From NCBI GenBank assembly GCA_002841335.1, contig PHEY01000007.1:62001-126000 (forward strand): DNA of 64,000 nt, in the 5' to 3' direction. Position numbers and translations under genes: made by a program. This DNA comes from Actinobacteria bacterium HGW-Actinobacteria-2. Lineage in GTDB: Bacteria > Actinomycetota > Actinomycetes > Propionibacteriales > Propionibacteriaceae. The notes under the pieces are model-generated. The model had not been told where the DNA came from. It worked only from the letters and a program-made list of their open reading frames with translations, and made no database searches. Below are positions 48,328 through 58,831 of the stretch, piece by piece (the stretch's first letter is position 1; each line of letters starts with the position of its first letter).

Positions 48328-51084
48328 ATGGACTACGACGTCCTCGTGGTGGGCAGCGGGATCGGCGGCATGGAGTCGTCGATCAAGCTGGCTGACATGG
48401 GCTACCAGGTGCTACTGGTGGAGAAGGAAGCGAGCGTTGGTGGCCGGATGATCTTGCTGAGCAAGGTCTTCCCGACATTGGACTGCGCCTCGTGTATCTC
48501 CGGGCCGAAAATGTCGACCACCATTAACCACCCGAACATCAAGACGCTGGCGTACAGCGAGGTCGAGCAGATAAGCAGAAATGCGGATGGTCGATTCAAC
48601 GTGCGTGTTCGGGAGAAGGCAAAGTTCGTCGACTGGGCTGCCTGCACCGGCTGTGATGTGTGCCAGAAGGAGTGCAGTGTCGCGGTTCCTGATCAGTTCA
48701 ACGCGGAGCTGGCGCCGCGGCGGGCTGCCTACATCGCATTTCCCCAGGCCGTGCCGAAGAAGGCCGTTCTGGACCGGGCCGGTACTTCTCCGTGTATCGC
48801 CGCCTGCCCGGCAGGCATTAAGGCCCACGGTTACGTCTCGCTGACCCGGACGGGCAAGTACGAGGAGGCTTTCCAGCTCAACCTGGACGCCACCCCGTTG
48901 GTCGGCACCTTGGGCCGCTCCTGCTACGCACCGTGTGAAAACGGCTGCACCCGCGGCCAGGTTGAGGGCACCGTGCCGATCCGGATGATCAAGCGGTTCG
49001 TCGCAGACCGGCACTACGCAGAGGCTGACGGTCCCGGCGTCGAGGCCGCTGCCCCCACCGGCAAGTCGGTAGCCATCATCGGATCGGGCCCGGCCGGCGT
49101 CACCGCCGCCTGGCAGCTGGCTCGGCAGGGTCACAAGGTCACCATCCATGAGGCCAAGGCGACCGCCGGTGGCCACCTGCGCCACGGCATCCCGGCCTTC
49201 CGGCTGCCCAAGGATGTGGTGGAGGCCGATCTGGCCAACCTGGACGCCCTCGGCGTCGAGATCATCTGCAACTCGCCGGTGACCGACCTGCAGGCGCTGA
49301 AGGATTCCGGTTACGACGCCGTGATCGTCGCCACCGGTGCCTCTCGGGAAGCCGCCTGGTCGGTTCCCGGGGCCGACGGGGCCAACGTGGTCTCCGGCCT
49401 GGCCTTCCTCAAGGACGCGGCCGCGTCCCAGGCTGATCGCCTCGACGGCAAGCGTGTGGTGGTCGTGGGCGGTGACGTGGTCGCCATGAACGCCGCCCGG
49501 ACCGCGCTGCGGTTGGGTGCCAGTGAGGCCACCGTGGTCGCCGAAGCCGCCAAGCCAGGCGCACTGGCCTGCAACGAGGTCGAGTACACCGAGGCTGCCG
49601 CCGAAGGTGTGAAGGTCATCTTCGCCACTGCCGTGGCGGAGATCGGCGCAGGCAGCGCCGCCACGCTGCGCTGCGTTCCCGCTTCGGCGAACGCTCCTGC
49701 AGCCACCGAGGGTGAGGATGGCGACTCCGACGAGACTGCAACGGATGCCTCGGCGGCGCCGTCGGCGCCCGCGTCCGCAGTGAGTTCCCTGGAAGCCGAT
49801 GTGGTGATCAGCTGCCCCGGGCTCGAGGTGGATGAGACCTTGTTCGCCGAGCTGGCCGGGGTCGGCAACAAGACCCGGATCGCGGCCAACCGTCGCTCCT
49901 TGCAGACCAAGGCCAAGTGGCTGTTCGCGGCAGGCGATGCCGCCAGCGGGCTGTCCACGATCACCCGCGCGGTCGGCTCGGGCCGGCGCGCGGCCCATAT
50001 GGTCGACCGGTTCCTCGCCGGCAAGACGTTGGACGGCTTCGAACTGGACTCCAAGTTGTCGACCACCAAGCATCGTGAGGTGCTGGGCCGGCACAACCAG
50101 ATCACCCACCGCGACCCGGTCACCGGGCAGGTCAGTCTGGTGACCAAGCCGACCGATTTCGCCGAGATCGAGGCGCCGCTGACCGAAGATCAGGCCCACA
50201 CCGGTTCGGGGGCGTGTCTGGACTGCGGGGTCTGTTCCGAATGTCAGGAGTGCGCCAAGAAGTGCCCGGCGTTCGCCATCGACATGTCCCAGCGGGACAA
50301 GCTCACCGATGTCGAAGTGGGGGCGGTGGTGGTCTCCACCGGCCACAAGCTGTTCGCGGCCGACCTGAAGCCCGAGTACGGATTCGGTACCTATCCCAAC
50401 GTGATCACTGCCATGCAGATGGATCGTCTGCTGGCACCGACTCGTCCGTTCAACACGGTGTTGCGTCCCGGCGACGGCAAGGTGCCGGACCGGATCGCCT
50501 ACATCTCCTGCACCGGCTCGCGCGACAAGACCGTCGGCAACCCGCTGTGCTCGAAGTTCTGCTGCATGTACTCCATCAAGCAGAACCAGCTGATCATGGG
50601 CGCTCTCCCGCTGGCCGACGTGACCATGCACTACATGGACATGCGAGCCGCCGGAAAGCGGTACGAGGAGTTCTACACCCAGGCCCAAGACATGGGCGCG
50701 CAGTACATCAAGGGACGCGTGGCCAAGATCACCGAGGAACCCAACGGTGACCTGTTGGTGCGCTACGAGGACATCGACAACGGCGGTGGCATCGTGGAAG
50801 CCAGCTACGACCTGGTCGTCCTCGCCGTGGGCATCCAGCCGAACCGAGATGTCGAGAAGCTGTTCGGCGACACTCCGCTGGGGCTGGACGAGTACTACTA
50901 CGTCGCCGAGCCCAGCGCCGAGCTGAGTCCCGGTCAGACCAACATCCCCGGAGTCTTCGTGGCCGGCACCTCCGCCGGCGCCAAGGACATCGTGGACACG
51001 ATCCTTCATGCCGGCGCGGCGGTCGCTCAAGTGGCCGCTCACCTGGAGCACCACCACTTCGCCGCTGAGGAGGCGCTGGTATGA
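48328..51084 (+). CDS. HdrA/QmoA-like flavoprotein with inserted GltD/NfnB-like NAD(P)H module
   Basis: A 918-residue fusion. Residues 1-150 are the front of an HdrA thioredoxin-reductase fold (FAD motif VVGSGIGGMESS; PTLDCASC with Cys53, Cys56; ferredoxin cysteines 106, 109, 112, 116). About 152-610 is an NfnB/GltD-like module with its own Cys156, 160, 199, 203, 207 and a second nucleotide site IIGSGPAG at 250-257. HdrA sequence resumes near 618 with Cys630, 633, 636, 639, 642, 646 and GSRDKTVGNPLCSKFCCMYS. The HdrA N-terminal CHCG domain is missing. It probably binds two FADs and takes or gives electrons to NAD(P)H. Start follows AAGGAGA. Confidence 0.85.
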   Translation: MDYDVLVVGSGIGGMESSIKLADMGYQVLLVEKEASVGGRMILLSKVFPTLDCASCISGPKMSTTINHPNIKTLAYSEVEQISRNADGRFNVRVREKAKFVDWAACTGCDVCQKECSVAVPDQFNAELAPRRAAYIAFPQAVPKKAVLDRAGTSPCIAACPAGIKAHGYVSLTRTGKYEEAFQLNLDATPLVGTLGRSCYAPCENGCTRGQVEGTVPIRMIKRFVADRHYAEADGPGVEAAAPTGKSVAIIGSGPAGVTAAWQLARQGHKVTIHEAKATAGGHLRHGIPAFRLPKDVVEADLANLDALGVEIICNSPVTDLQALKDSGYDAVIVATGASREAAWSVPGADGANVVSGLAFLKDAAASQADRLDGKRVVVVGGDVVAMNAARTALRLGASEATVVAEAAKPGALACNEVEYTEAAAEGVKVIFATAVAEIGAGSAATLRCVPASANAPAATEGEDGDSDETATDASAAPSAPASAVSSLEADVVISCPGLEVDETLFAELAGVGNKTRIAANRRSLQTKAKWLFAAGDAASGLSTITRAVGSGRRAAHMVDRFLAGKTLDGFELDSKLSTTKHREVLGRHNQITHRDPVTGQVSLVTKPTDFAEIEAPLTEDQAHTGSGACLDCGVCSECQECAKKCPAFAIDMSQRDKLTDVEVGAVVVSTGHKLFAADLKPEYGFGTYPNVITAMQMDRLLAPTRPFNTVLRPGDGKVPDRIAYISCTGSRDKTVGNPLCSKFCCMYSIKQNQLIMGALPLADVTMHYMDMRAAGKRYEEFYTQAQDMGAQYIKGRVAKITEEPNGDLLVRYEDIDNGGGIVEASYDLVVLAVGIQPNRDVEKLFGDTPLGLDEYYYVAEPSAELSPGQTNIPGVFVAGTSAGAKDIVDTILHAGAAVAQVAAHLEHHHFAAEEALV

Positions 51085-52889
51085 CCGAGCAGAAGCCGGC
51101 CGAAGAAGCCAAGGCCAACCCCGAGGATCGCCGGATCGGCGTCTACATCTGCCATTGCGGCGGAAACATCTCCGACTACGTCGATGTCGAGGCCGTCCGG
51201 GACGCGCTGGTCGACGAGCCCGGTGTGGTGGTCTCCACCACGGAGCTGTTCGCCTGTTCCGACGGCACCCAGCACGACATGATCGACGCCATCAAGGCCA
51301 AGGGCCTCGACGGCCTGGTGGTGGCGTCCTGCTCGCCGAAGCTGCATCAGGTCACCTTCCGCAATGTGGCCAATCGGGCCGGAATGAACCCGTACGCCTA
51401 CACCCAGGCGAACGTGCGGGAGCAGGCCTCGTGGGCGCACCAGCACGATCGTGCAGGTGCCACCGAAAAGGTGATCGGCCTGGTCCGTTCGGCGGTGGCC
51501 AAGACTCGATTGTCGGACGAGCTGCATCCGCTGCGCTTCGACACCGTGCAGCGCTCCTTGGTGGTGGGCGGCGGTATCACCGGGCTCCGGGCTGCGATCG
51601 GCTTGGCCGACATCGGGCTGGAGGCCGTGGTGGTGGAGAAGGCTCCCGAAGTGGGCGGCTGGATGGGCCGCTTCGGCGCGAGCTTCCCCTCCGAGGCTTC
51701 CGGCAAAGATCAGATCGCCTCGTTGATGGCCCAGATCAAGGATCGCCGCGACATCACCGTGTACACCAGCGCCGAGCTCACCAGCAAGGCCGGCACCTTC
51801 GGCAACTACACCGTCGGGATCACCTTGCATCGTGACGGCGGCGACAAGGAGTTGAGTCTGGACGTCGGTTCGATCGTGGTGGCCACCGGTTTCGACTCCT
51901 ACAACCCTGACGACGGCGAGTACGGCTACGGCATGGACGGCGTCGTCACCCTGCCGGAGTTCAAGGAACTCATCGATACCGCACCCGCGGTCGGCAAGCT
52001 CTCCTACCAGGGTCGGCCGGTGCGCTCGGTGGCCTACATCTATTGCGTGGGCTCGCGGCAGGGGGCCGGCGGAAACGAGTACTGCTCGAAGTTCTGCTGC
52101 ACGTCGGCGATTCACTCCTCGCTGCTGGTCAACAAGATCGATCCCTCGATCCGGCAGTTCCACCTGTATCGAGACATTCGCGCCTACGGCAAGTTCGAGC
52201 TCGAGTACGGAGCCTCCCGCGGCGCCGGCTCGACCTACCTGAAGTTCGCCGACGACGCTCCGCCGACGGTGGAGAAGCTGCCCAAGGGTGGCTTGGGCGT
52301 CACTGTCACCGATCTGCTCACCGCCAGCCGGGAAGTGATCCTTCCGGTCGACCTGGTGGTGCTGGTCACCGGCATGGTGCCGCGACAGAACAAGTCCCTG
52401 ATCGACCTGCTGAAGCTGCCGGTCGGAACCGACGGGTTCTTCAACGAGATTCACCCCAAGCTGCGTCCGGTCGAGACCGTGGTGGACGGCGTGATGATCG
52501 CCGGCTGCTGCCAAGCGCCTCGCACCGCCGCCGAGAGCGTCCAGGCCGGCTTGGCCGCGGTCGCCCAAAGCGCGGCGCTGCTGAAGAAGGGCTACGCAGA
52601 GCTTGAGCCGCTGGTGGCCAAGATCGATCCCGACAAATGCGTTGGCAGTGGCGAATGCCTCAGCGTGTGCCCGTACGAGTCGATCACCATGATCGAGTGG
52701 GACGGTCGCCAGATCGCCTCGGTCGATCCGTCCACCTGCAAGGGCTGTGGTGGCTGCGTCCCGCTGTGCGGGGTCGATGCCATCGACCTGCTGGGCTACA
52801 CCGATGCCCAGATGCGTTCGGCCATCGAAGAGCTGATCAGTGCCGAAGCACCCACCAAAGCCGAGGCTGTGAAGGAGCCGGTGTCATGA
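51081..52889 (+). CDS. Second HdrA/QmoB-like iron-sulfur flavoprotein
   Basis: A 602-residue protein. The N-terminal HdrA domain has GVYICHCGGNISDYVD (Cys24, Cys26), FACSDGTQ (Cys59) and VVASCSPKLH (Cys84). The flavin domain has VVGGGITGLRAAIGLAD but the internal cysteine segment of HdrA is replaced by SFPSEASGK. The C-terminal ferredoxin has Cys520-x5-Cys526-x3-Cys530, missing the second ligand (Ser523), and a complete set at 553, 556, 559, 563. It thus supplies the domains the preceding gene lacks, and lacks those it has. The start overlaps the preceding gene by four bases. Confidence 0.85.
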   Translation: MTEQKPAEEAKANPEDRRIGVYICHCGGNISDYVDVEAVRDALVDEPGVVVSTTELFACSDGTQHDMIDAIKAKGLDGLVVASCSPKLHQVTFRNVANRAGMNPYAYTQANVREQASWAHQHDRAGATEKVIGLVRSAVAKTRLSDELHPLRFDTVQRSLVVGGGITGLRAAIGLADIGLEAVVVEKAPEVGGWMGRFGASFPSEASGKDQIASLMAQIKDRRDITVYTSAELTSKAGTFGNYTVGITLHRDGGDKELSLDVGSIVVATGFDSYNPDDGEYGYGMDGVVTLPEFKELIDTAPAVGKLSYQGRPVRSVAYIYCVGSRQGAGGNEYCSKFCCTSAIHSSLLVNKIDPSIRQFHLYRDIRAYGKFELEYGASRGAGSTYLKFADDAPPTVEKLPKGGLGVTVTDLLTASREVILPVDLVVLVTGMVPRQNKSLIDLLKLPVGTDGFFNEIHPKLRPVETVVDGVMIAGCCQAPRTAAESVQAGLAAVAQSAALLKKGYAELEPLVAKIDPDKCVGSGECLSVCPYESITMIEWDGRQIASVDPSTCKGCGGCVPLCGVDAIDLLGYTDAQMRSAIEELISAEAPTKAEAVKEPVS

Positions 52890-53131
52890 GCCAGGTGTTG
52901 CGAGATCCCCGCGAAGTGATGCGTGAGGAAATGCAGATGCACGCCCCGATCCTGGCGGCGGTGGCCGACGAGCCGTTGACCATCCCGCAGATCGCCGAGC
53001 AGCTCGGCGCCCCGGCCAGTGAAGTCGTCTACTGGGTGATGGGCATGCGCCGCTACGGCTTCCTCGCCGAAAGCAAGGACGCCGACGACGACGGATTCTT
53101 CACCTACGCCGCCACCGGAAGGCAGGTCTAG
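52886..53131 (+). CDS. Small winged-helix-like protein of the hdr/qmo operon
   Basis: An 81-residue protein starting at ATG 52886, overlapping the preceding stop. HAPILAAVADEPLTIPQIAEQLGAPASEVVYWVMGMRRYGFLAE reads as a helix-turn-helix with a short wing (residues about 18-65). It has no cysteines. It may be a structural subunit of the complex that kept the fold without DNA binding, or a local regulator. I do not know a named family. Confidence 0.7.
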   Translation: MSQVLRDPREVMREEMQMHAPILAAVADEPLTIPQIAEQLGAPASEVVYWVMGMRRYGFLAESKDADDDGFFTYAATGRQV

Positions 53132-53133
53132 TC

Positions 53134-54312
53134 ATGGCCACGATGGTCAATCCCAACCTGATCACCGATCTGCAGAAGTTCGGCGCTCCCGACATCAACG
53201 CCTGCTACTCCTGCGGCAACTGCACCGCGATCTGTCCGCTGGCCGACAACGACGCCACCTTCCCGCGCCGGTTCATCCGACTGGCGCAGGTGGGCCTCAC
53301 CGACGAGCTGGTGACCAGCAAGGAGTTGTGGACCTGTTACCAGTGCGGCATGTGCACCGCGCGGTGCCCGCAGGAAGCCGATCCGGCCGAGTTCATGGCC
53401 ACCGCCCGCCGTTACGCCATCGCCAAGCTCGACAAGTCGGGCGTGGCGCGGGCGATGTACACCAGCCCGGTTGCGGCTGCGGTGATCTCGCTGCTCGGGG
53501 TGCTGGTCTTCGGTGGGTTCTTCGCCTCGGTGAAGGCTGCACCGGCAGATCGGCTGGTCTTCGGCGTCCCGTACGAGTGGATTCACCTCGTCGGGTTGGT
53601 CGTGATGATCCTGGTGGCACTGGTAGCGGTGGTGAACCTGGCCATGATGGCGCGGGCCACCGCCAAGCGTGAGGGGGTCACCGGGAAGTCGCTGTTCGGC
53701 TCCAAGCAGGCCTGGGGACGCACCCTGCGGGCCCTGTGGTCCGCCATCGGCGTGGAGTCGCTGGGGCAGAAGCGCTACCGCGAGGACTGCGCCGACGATC
53801 AACCGGCCGAGCCGTTGTACCGCCGCCGGTGGCTGATTCACTTCCTGACGCTGTGGGGCTTCCTGGCGCTGTTCGCGGCCACGCTGATCCACTATGGCGG
53901 CGACATCATCGGCGTCCCGGAGTCGGTGGCTGAGAGTGTGATTTCGCCGATCGCGCGGGTCATCGGCACCATCGGCGGCCTGGCGATGATGTACGGCGTC
54001 ACCTGGTTCGGGATCAACCGCTACCAGAAGGTCAGCGCGGCTGCTCAGCACACCTCGCTGTCGGACTGGATGTTCCTCGGAATGCTGTGGCTGACCGGAT
54101 TGACCGGCTTCATCATCGAGGTCTCGCTGTACCTGCCGCAGGCGCATCCGCAGCCGTGGGCCTACGTGTTGTTCCTGGTACATGTGGCAATCGCCATGGA
54201 GTTGGTGCTGTTCATGCCGTTCACCAAGTTCGCCCACGTGATGTATCGGCCGGTGGCCCTGTTCTTCTACGCACTTTCTAGGGAGAGCCACAAGCAACTG
54301 CAGTCGGCTTAG
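53134..54312 (+). CDS. QmoC-like membrane subunit (HdrC ferredoxin plus cytochrome b-like domain)
   Basis: A 392-residue protein. The N-terminal HdrC-like domain has two complete [4Fe-4S] motifs (Cys24, 27, 30, 34 and Cys68, 71, 74, 78). From about residue 108 there are five to six transmembrane helices with conserved-looking histidines (IHLVGLVV, LIHFLTLWG, LIHYGGDI, LFLVHVAI, FAHVMYRP) able to bind haem b, as in QmoC and HdrE/NarI proteins. It would link the two soluble flavoproteins to the menaquinone pool. It is two bases after the small protein and is the last gene of the operon. Confidence 0.85.
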   Translation: MATMVNPNLITDLQKFGAPDINACYSCGNCTAICPLADNDATFPRRFIRLAQVGLTDELVTSKELWTCYQCGMCTARCPQEADPAEFMATARRYAIAKLDKSGVARAMYTSPVAAAVISLLGVLVFGGFFASVKAAPADRLVFGVPYEWIHLVGLVVMILVALVAVVNLAMMARATAKREGVTGKSLFGSKQAWGRTLRALWSAIGVESLGQKRYREDCADDQPAEPLYRRRWLIHFLTLWGFLALFAATLIHYGGDIIGVPESVAESVISPIARVIGTIGGLAMMYGVTWFGINRYQKVSAAAQHTSLSDWMFLGMLWLTGLTGFIIEVSLYLPQAHPQPWAYVLFLVHVAIAMELVLFMPFTKFAHVMYRPVALFFYALSRESHKQLQSA

Positions 54313-54325
54313 TTATGGTTTCGCG

Positions 54326-54360
54326 ACAGCCCTGGTCGAGCACCCCTTGACCAGGGCTGT
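54326..54360. terminator. Bidirectional terminator after the hdr/qmo operon
   Basis: A perfect 12-bp stem ACAGCCCTGGTC with its complement around 11 bases, placed between two convergent genes. Confidence 0.85.
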
Positions 54361-54366
54361 TGCTAT

Positions 54367-56739
<2,373 letters not shown>

Positions 56740-56795
56740 AGGCTAGACGCCGCACACCGGCCGCGTGCCGCGCAGGGGGAATCTTGCCCGGTCGG

Positions 56796-57788
56796 CTACT
56801 TGGTGACGGGGCCGCCGGCCTGCTGCCAGGCGGCCAGGCCGCCGTCGAGGTAGTAGACGTGTTTGTAGCCGGCGTCGTGGAGGGCTTGAGCGATGGGTTC
56901 GGTGGCCTTGCCGTCGGCGTCGTAGAGGAAGTAGCTGCCGTCCTTGCTCCATTCCGACGCTTGCGAGGCCACGGTGGCGGCGGTGGCCGATGGCAGGCTC
57001 TGCGCACCGGTGATGTGTCCTTGGGTGAAGTCGGCACCCGAGCGGACGTCGACGGCGAAGTAGTTCTGGGCGTTGCCGTGAGCGTTCAACAGTTCGTACA
57101 TGCCCTTGGGGATCAACGGAATGACGGGCGCTGCCAGGGTGGAGGCGTCCGGGGCGCTGACGGTGATTCCGAAGTTCTTCTGCAGCCGTTGCTCCAGCTC
57201 GGTCTGGGTGAGCATGCCGCCGGCGAAGTCGACCAGCTTGCCGTTCGCGTCGTAGAACGCGGTGACGGGCAGACCCTGCGAGCCGTAGGACAGCCACAAG
57301 TCGGAGGCGGGATTGGCGCCGATGTCGTGGGCGAGCGCGAAGCCGGCATCGGCCAGGTCGAAGCGCTTGGCCATAGCCACACCATCGCCGGGGTCGTTGG
57401 TGTCGACGCCGACGAAGCTGACCGAGCCGGCAGTGCTCGTGGCGACCTGCACGAAGCCGGGCAGTTCCTCGTTGCAGTACACACACCAGGATGCGAAGAA
57501 GTTGACCACGACAGGTTTGCCCTTGTGATCGGCCAGGCTCACGGTCTTGGCGGAGTCGAGTAGGCCCGGCAACCGGAAGTTGTCCTTGGTTCCCACATAG
57601 GCCTGCCCACCGGCGTCCGCGGTGGGGCTGGTGCCACGCAGGCCGATGGCGGCGATGCCCACGCCGACCACGATCACCAACCCCGCAGCGATCACGGCGA
57701 TCTTGGTGGTGCGTCGCCGCTTCTCGGCGCGAGCCAACTCCGCGGCGCGCGCCGCGCGGCGGGACTGCGAGGACGGGGGAGTGCTCAT
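56796..57788 (-). CDS. Membrane-anchored TlpA-type thioredoxin fused to a degenerate rhodanese domain
   Basis: A 330-residue protein. One N-terminal transmembrane helix (about 29-50) anchors it outside. A TlpA/ResA-like domain follows with the active site WCVYC (Cys102, Cys105). The last 100 residues are a rhodanese fold (FAVDVRSGADFTQGHITGAQSL, HVYYLDGGLAAWQQAGG) in which the catalytic cysteine position is Asp290 in FLYDADGK. It is 18 bases after ccdA and surely receives electrons from it. I infer an extracytosolic disulfide reductase whose rhodanese domain binds rather than transfers sulfur. Confidence 0.85.
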   Translation of the reverse strand: MSTPPSSQSRRAARAAELARAEKRRRTTKIAVIAAGLVIVVGVGIAAIGLRGTSPTADAGGQAYVGTKDNFRLPGLLDSAKTVSLADHKGKPVVVNFFASWCVYCNEELPGFVQVATSTAGSVSFVGVDTNDPGDGVAMAKRFDLADAGFALAHDIGANPASDLWLSYGSQGLPVTAFYDANGKLVDFAGGMLTQTELEQRLQKNFGITVSAPDASTLAAPVIPLIPKGMYELLNAHGNAQNYFAVDVRSGADFTQGHITGAQSLPSATAATVASQASEWSKDGSYFLYDADGKATEPIAQALHDAGYKHVYYLDGGLAAWQQAGGPVTK

Positions 57789-57806
57789 GGATGTTGCCTT
57801 TCGCAG

Positions 57807-58556
57807 CTAGCCGAGTCCGAGCAGGGAGCCGAGTCCGACGGCCTGCAGGATCGATTGGGTGAAGGTGGTCACCAGGGGCATCGCGTTGAACGCCAGCAGG
57901 ACGCCGAAGACGGCCAGCACGATGCCGGAGGTGAGGGTGATGCCGAAGAAGTGCTTCTTCACGAAGCCGAAGGCGCCATCGAGCCGATCGAGGGCCAGCG
58001 CCGCGCCGAGGAAGGGGACAGCCAGCCCGGCGGAGTAGGCGATCAGCATTGCGGTGCTCTGCCACAGGTCGCCGCTGCTGGCGGCGACGGCAAGCACGCT
58101 GGTCAGGACCGGACCGATGCACGGCGTCCAGCCGAAGCCGAAGGCCACCCCGGCGATCGGCGCGGCGAAGGGGCCGAACTTGTCCAGCCTCGGATGCCAG
58201 CGGGCCTCCTGGTAGAGCCACGGGGCCTGCAGGAACAGTGAGCCGAGCAGGAACAACGCCATCGCCAGCACCACCAGGCCGGAGACCTGGGTCAACAGCG
58301 CTCGGTGGACGAACAACGCCTGGCCGACCGCGGTGAAGGACAAGCCCAGCAGGACGAAGACCGTACTGAATCCCAGGATGAAGCCGCCAGAGGTCTTCAG
58401 CACCTGCCACAGGTGGGATCGTCCGCCCTCCTGGACGGAGGTTGCGCCGAGCCCCGTCACCACCGAGATGTAGGCCGGGATCACCGGCAGAACGCAGGGG
58501 GAGAGGAACGACACCAGCCCACCGACGAAGGCGCCGAGCAGCGTCAGCTCACCCAT
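57807..58556 (-). CDS. ccdA: CcdA/DsbD-like thiol-disulfide membrane transporter
   Basis: A 249-residue protein with six transmembrane helices. The two redox cysteines are Cys21 in SFLSPCVLPVIPAYIS and Cys146 in GFGWTPCIGPVL. CcdA passes reducing power from cytosolic thioredoxin to extracytosolic thioredoxin-like proteins, for cytochrome c assembly or metalloprotein maturation. The partner is the next gene. No cytochrome c assembly genes are in the window. Confidence 0.93.
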   Translation of the reverse strand: MGELTLLGAFVGGLVSFLSPCVLPVIPAYISVVTGLGATSVQEGGRSHLWQVLKTSGGFILGFSTVFVLLGLSFTAVGQALFVHRALLTQVSGLVVLAMALFLLGSLFLQAPWLYQEARWHPRLDKFGPFAAPIAGVAFGFGWTPCIGPVLTSVLAVAASSGDLWQSTAMLIAYSAGLAVPFLGAALALDRLDGAFGFVKKHFFGITLTSGIVLAVFGVLLAFNAMPLVTTFTQSILQAVGLGSLLGLG

Positions 58557-58624
58557 GTCGATCTCTCACTTTCACACACGGCGCAGCTTTCACCGCGACC
58601 TCAACGGCCTGCCTCGGCGATCAT

Positions 58625-58640
58625 ATACCCCCCAGGGTAT
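58625..58640. promoter_or_regulatory. CsoR-type operator candidate upstream of ccdA
   Basis: ATACCC, four bases, GGGTAT is a perfect six-base inverted repeat of the TACCC...GGGTA kind bound by CsoR-family repressors. It lies 69 bases before the ccdA start on the minus strand. Copper control would fit the copper genes to the right, persulfide control the sulfur genes to the left. It lies in a 275-base divergent gap (58557-58831) that also holds the response regulator promoter. Confidence 0.55.
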
Positions 58641-58754
58641 GGGATTGCCACCTGTGGGATCGCTGCTCAGCTGGGTGCTGAGCATGATGGGTGCCGCCAA
58701 GGCTTCCCTCCGGCCCCTCCCCGGTGCGTCGCCTCCGCCAGGCCGCGCTGATAC

Positions 58755-58777
58755 GAAGTTCTGATGAAGAATCGGTC
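58755..58777 (+). promoter_or_regulatory. Direct repeats, possible response regulator site
   Basis: GAAGTTCTGAT and GAAGAATCGGT are two half-sites starting 11 bases apart, the spacing OmpR-type regulators prefer. TGAAGAATCGGTC (58765-58777) recurs with one change in inverted orientation at 60653-60665, just before the multicopper oxidase gene. GAAGTTC also recurs at 62302. Confidence 0.35.
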
Positions 58778-58831
58778 CTGATCTAGGTGAGTGCGCCGAC
58801 CACGGGCTGCTCCGGCGGCATGATGGCGCCT

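Noticed and set aside
48412-51057. An 881-codon open frame on the minus strand
   Set aside because: It lies exactly opposite the HdrA-like fusion gene. Long antisense frames are expected in such GC-rich coding DNA, and its translation has no domain signs.
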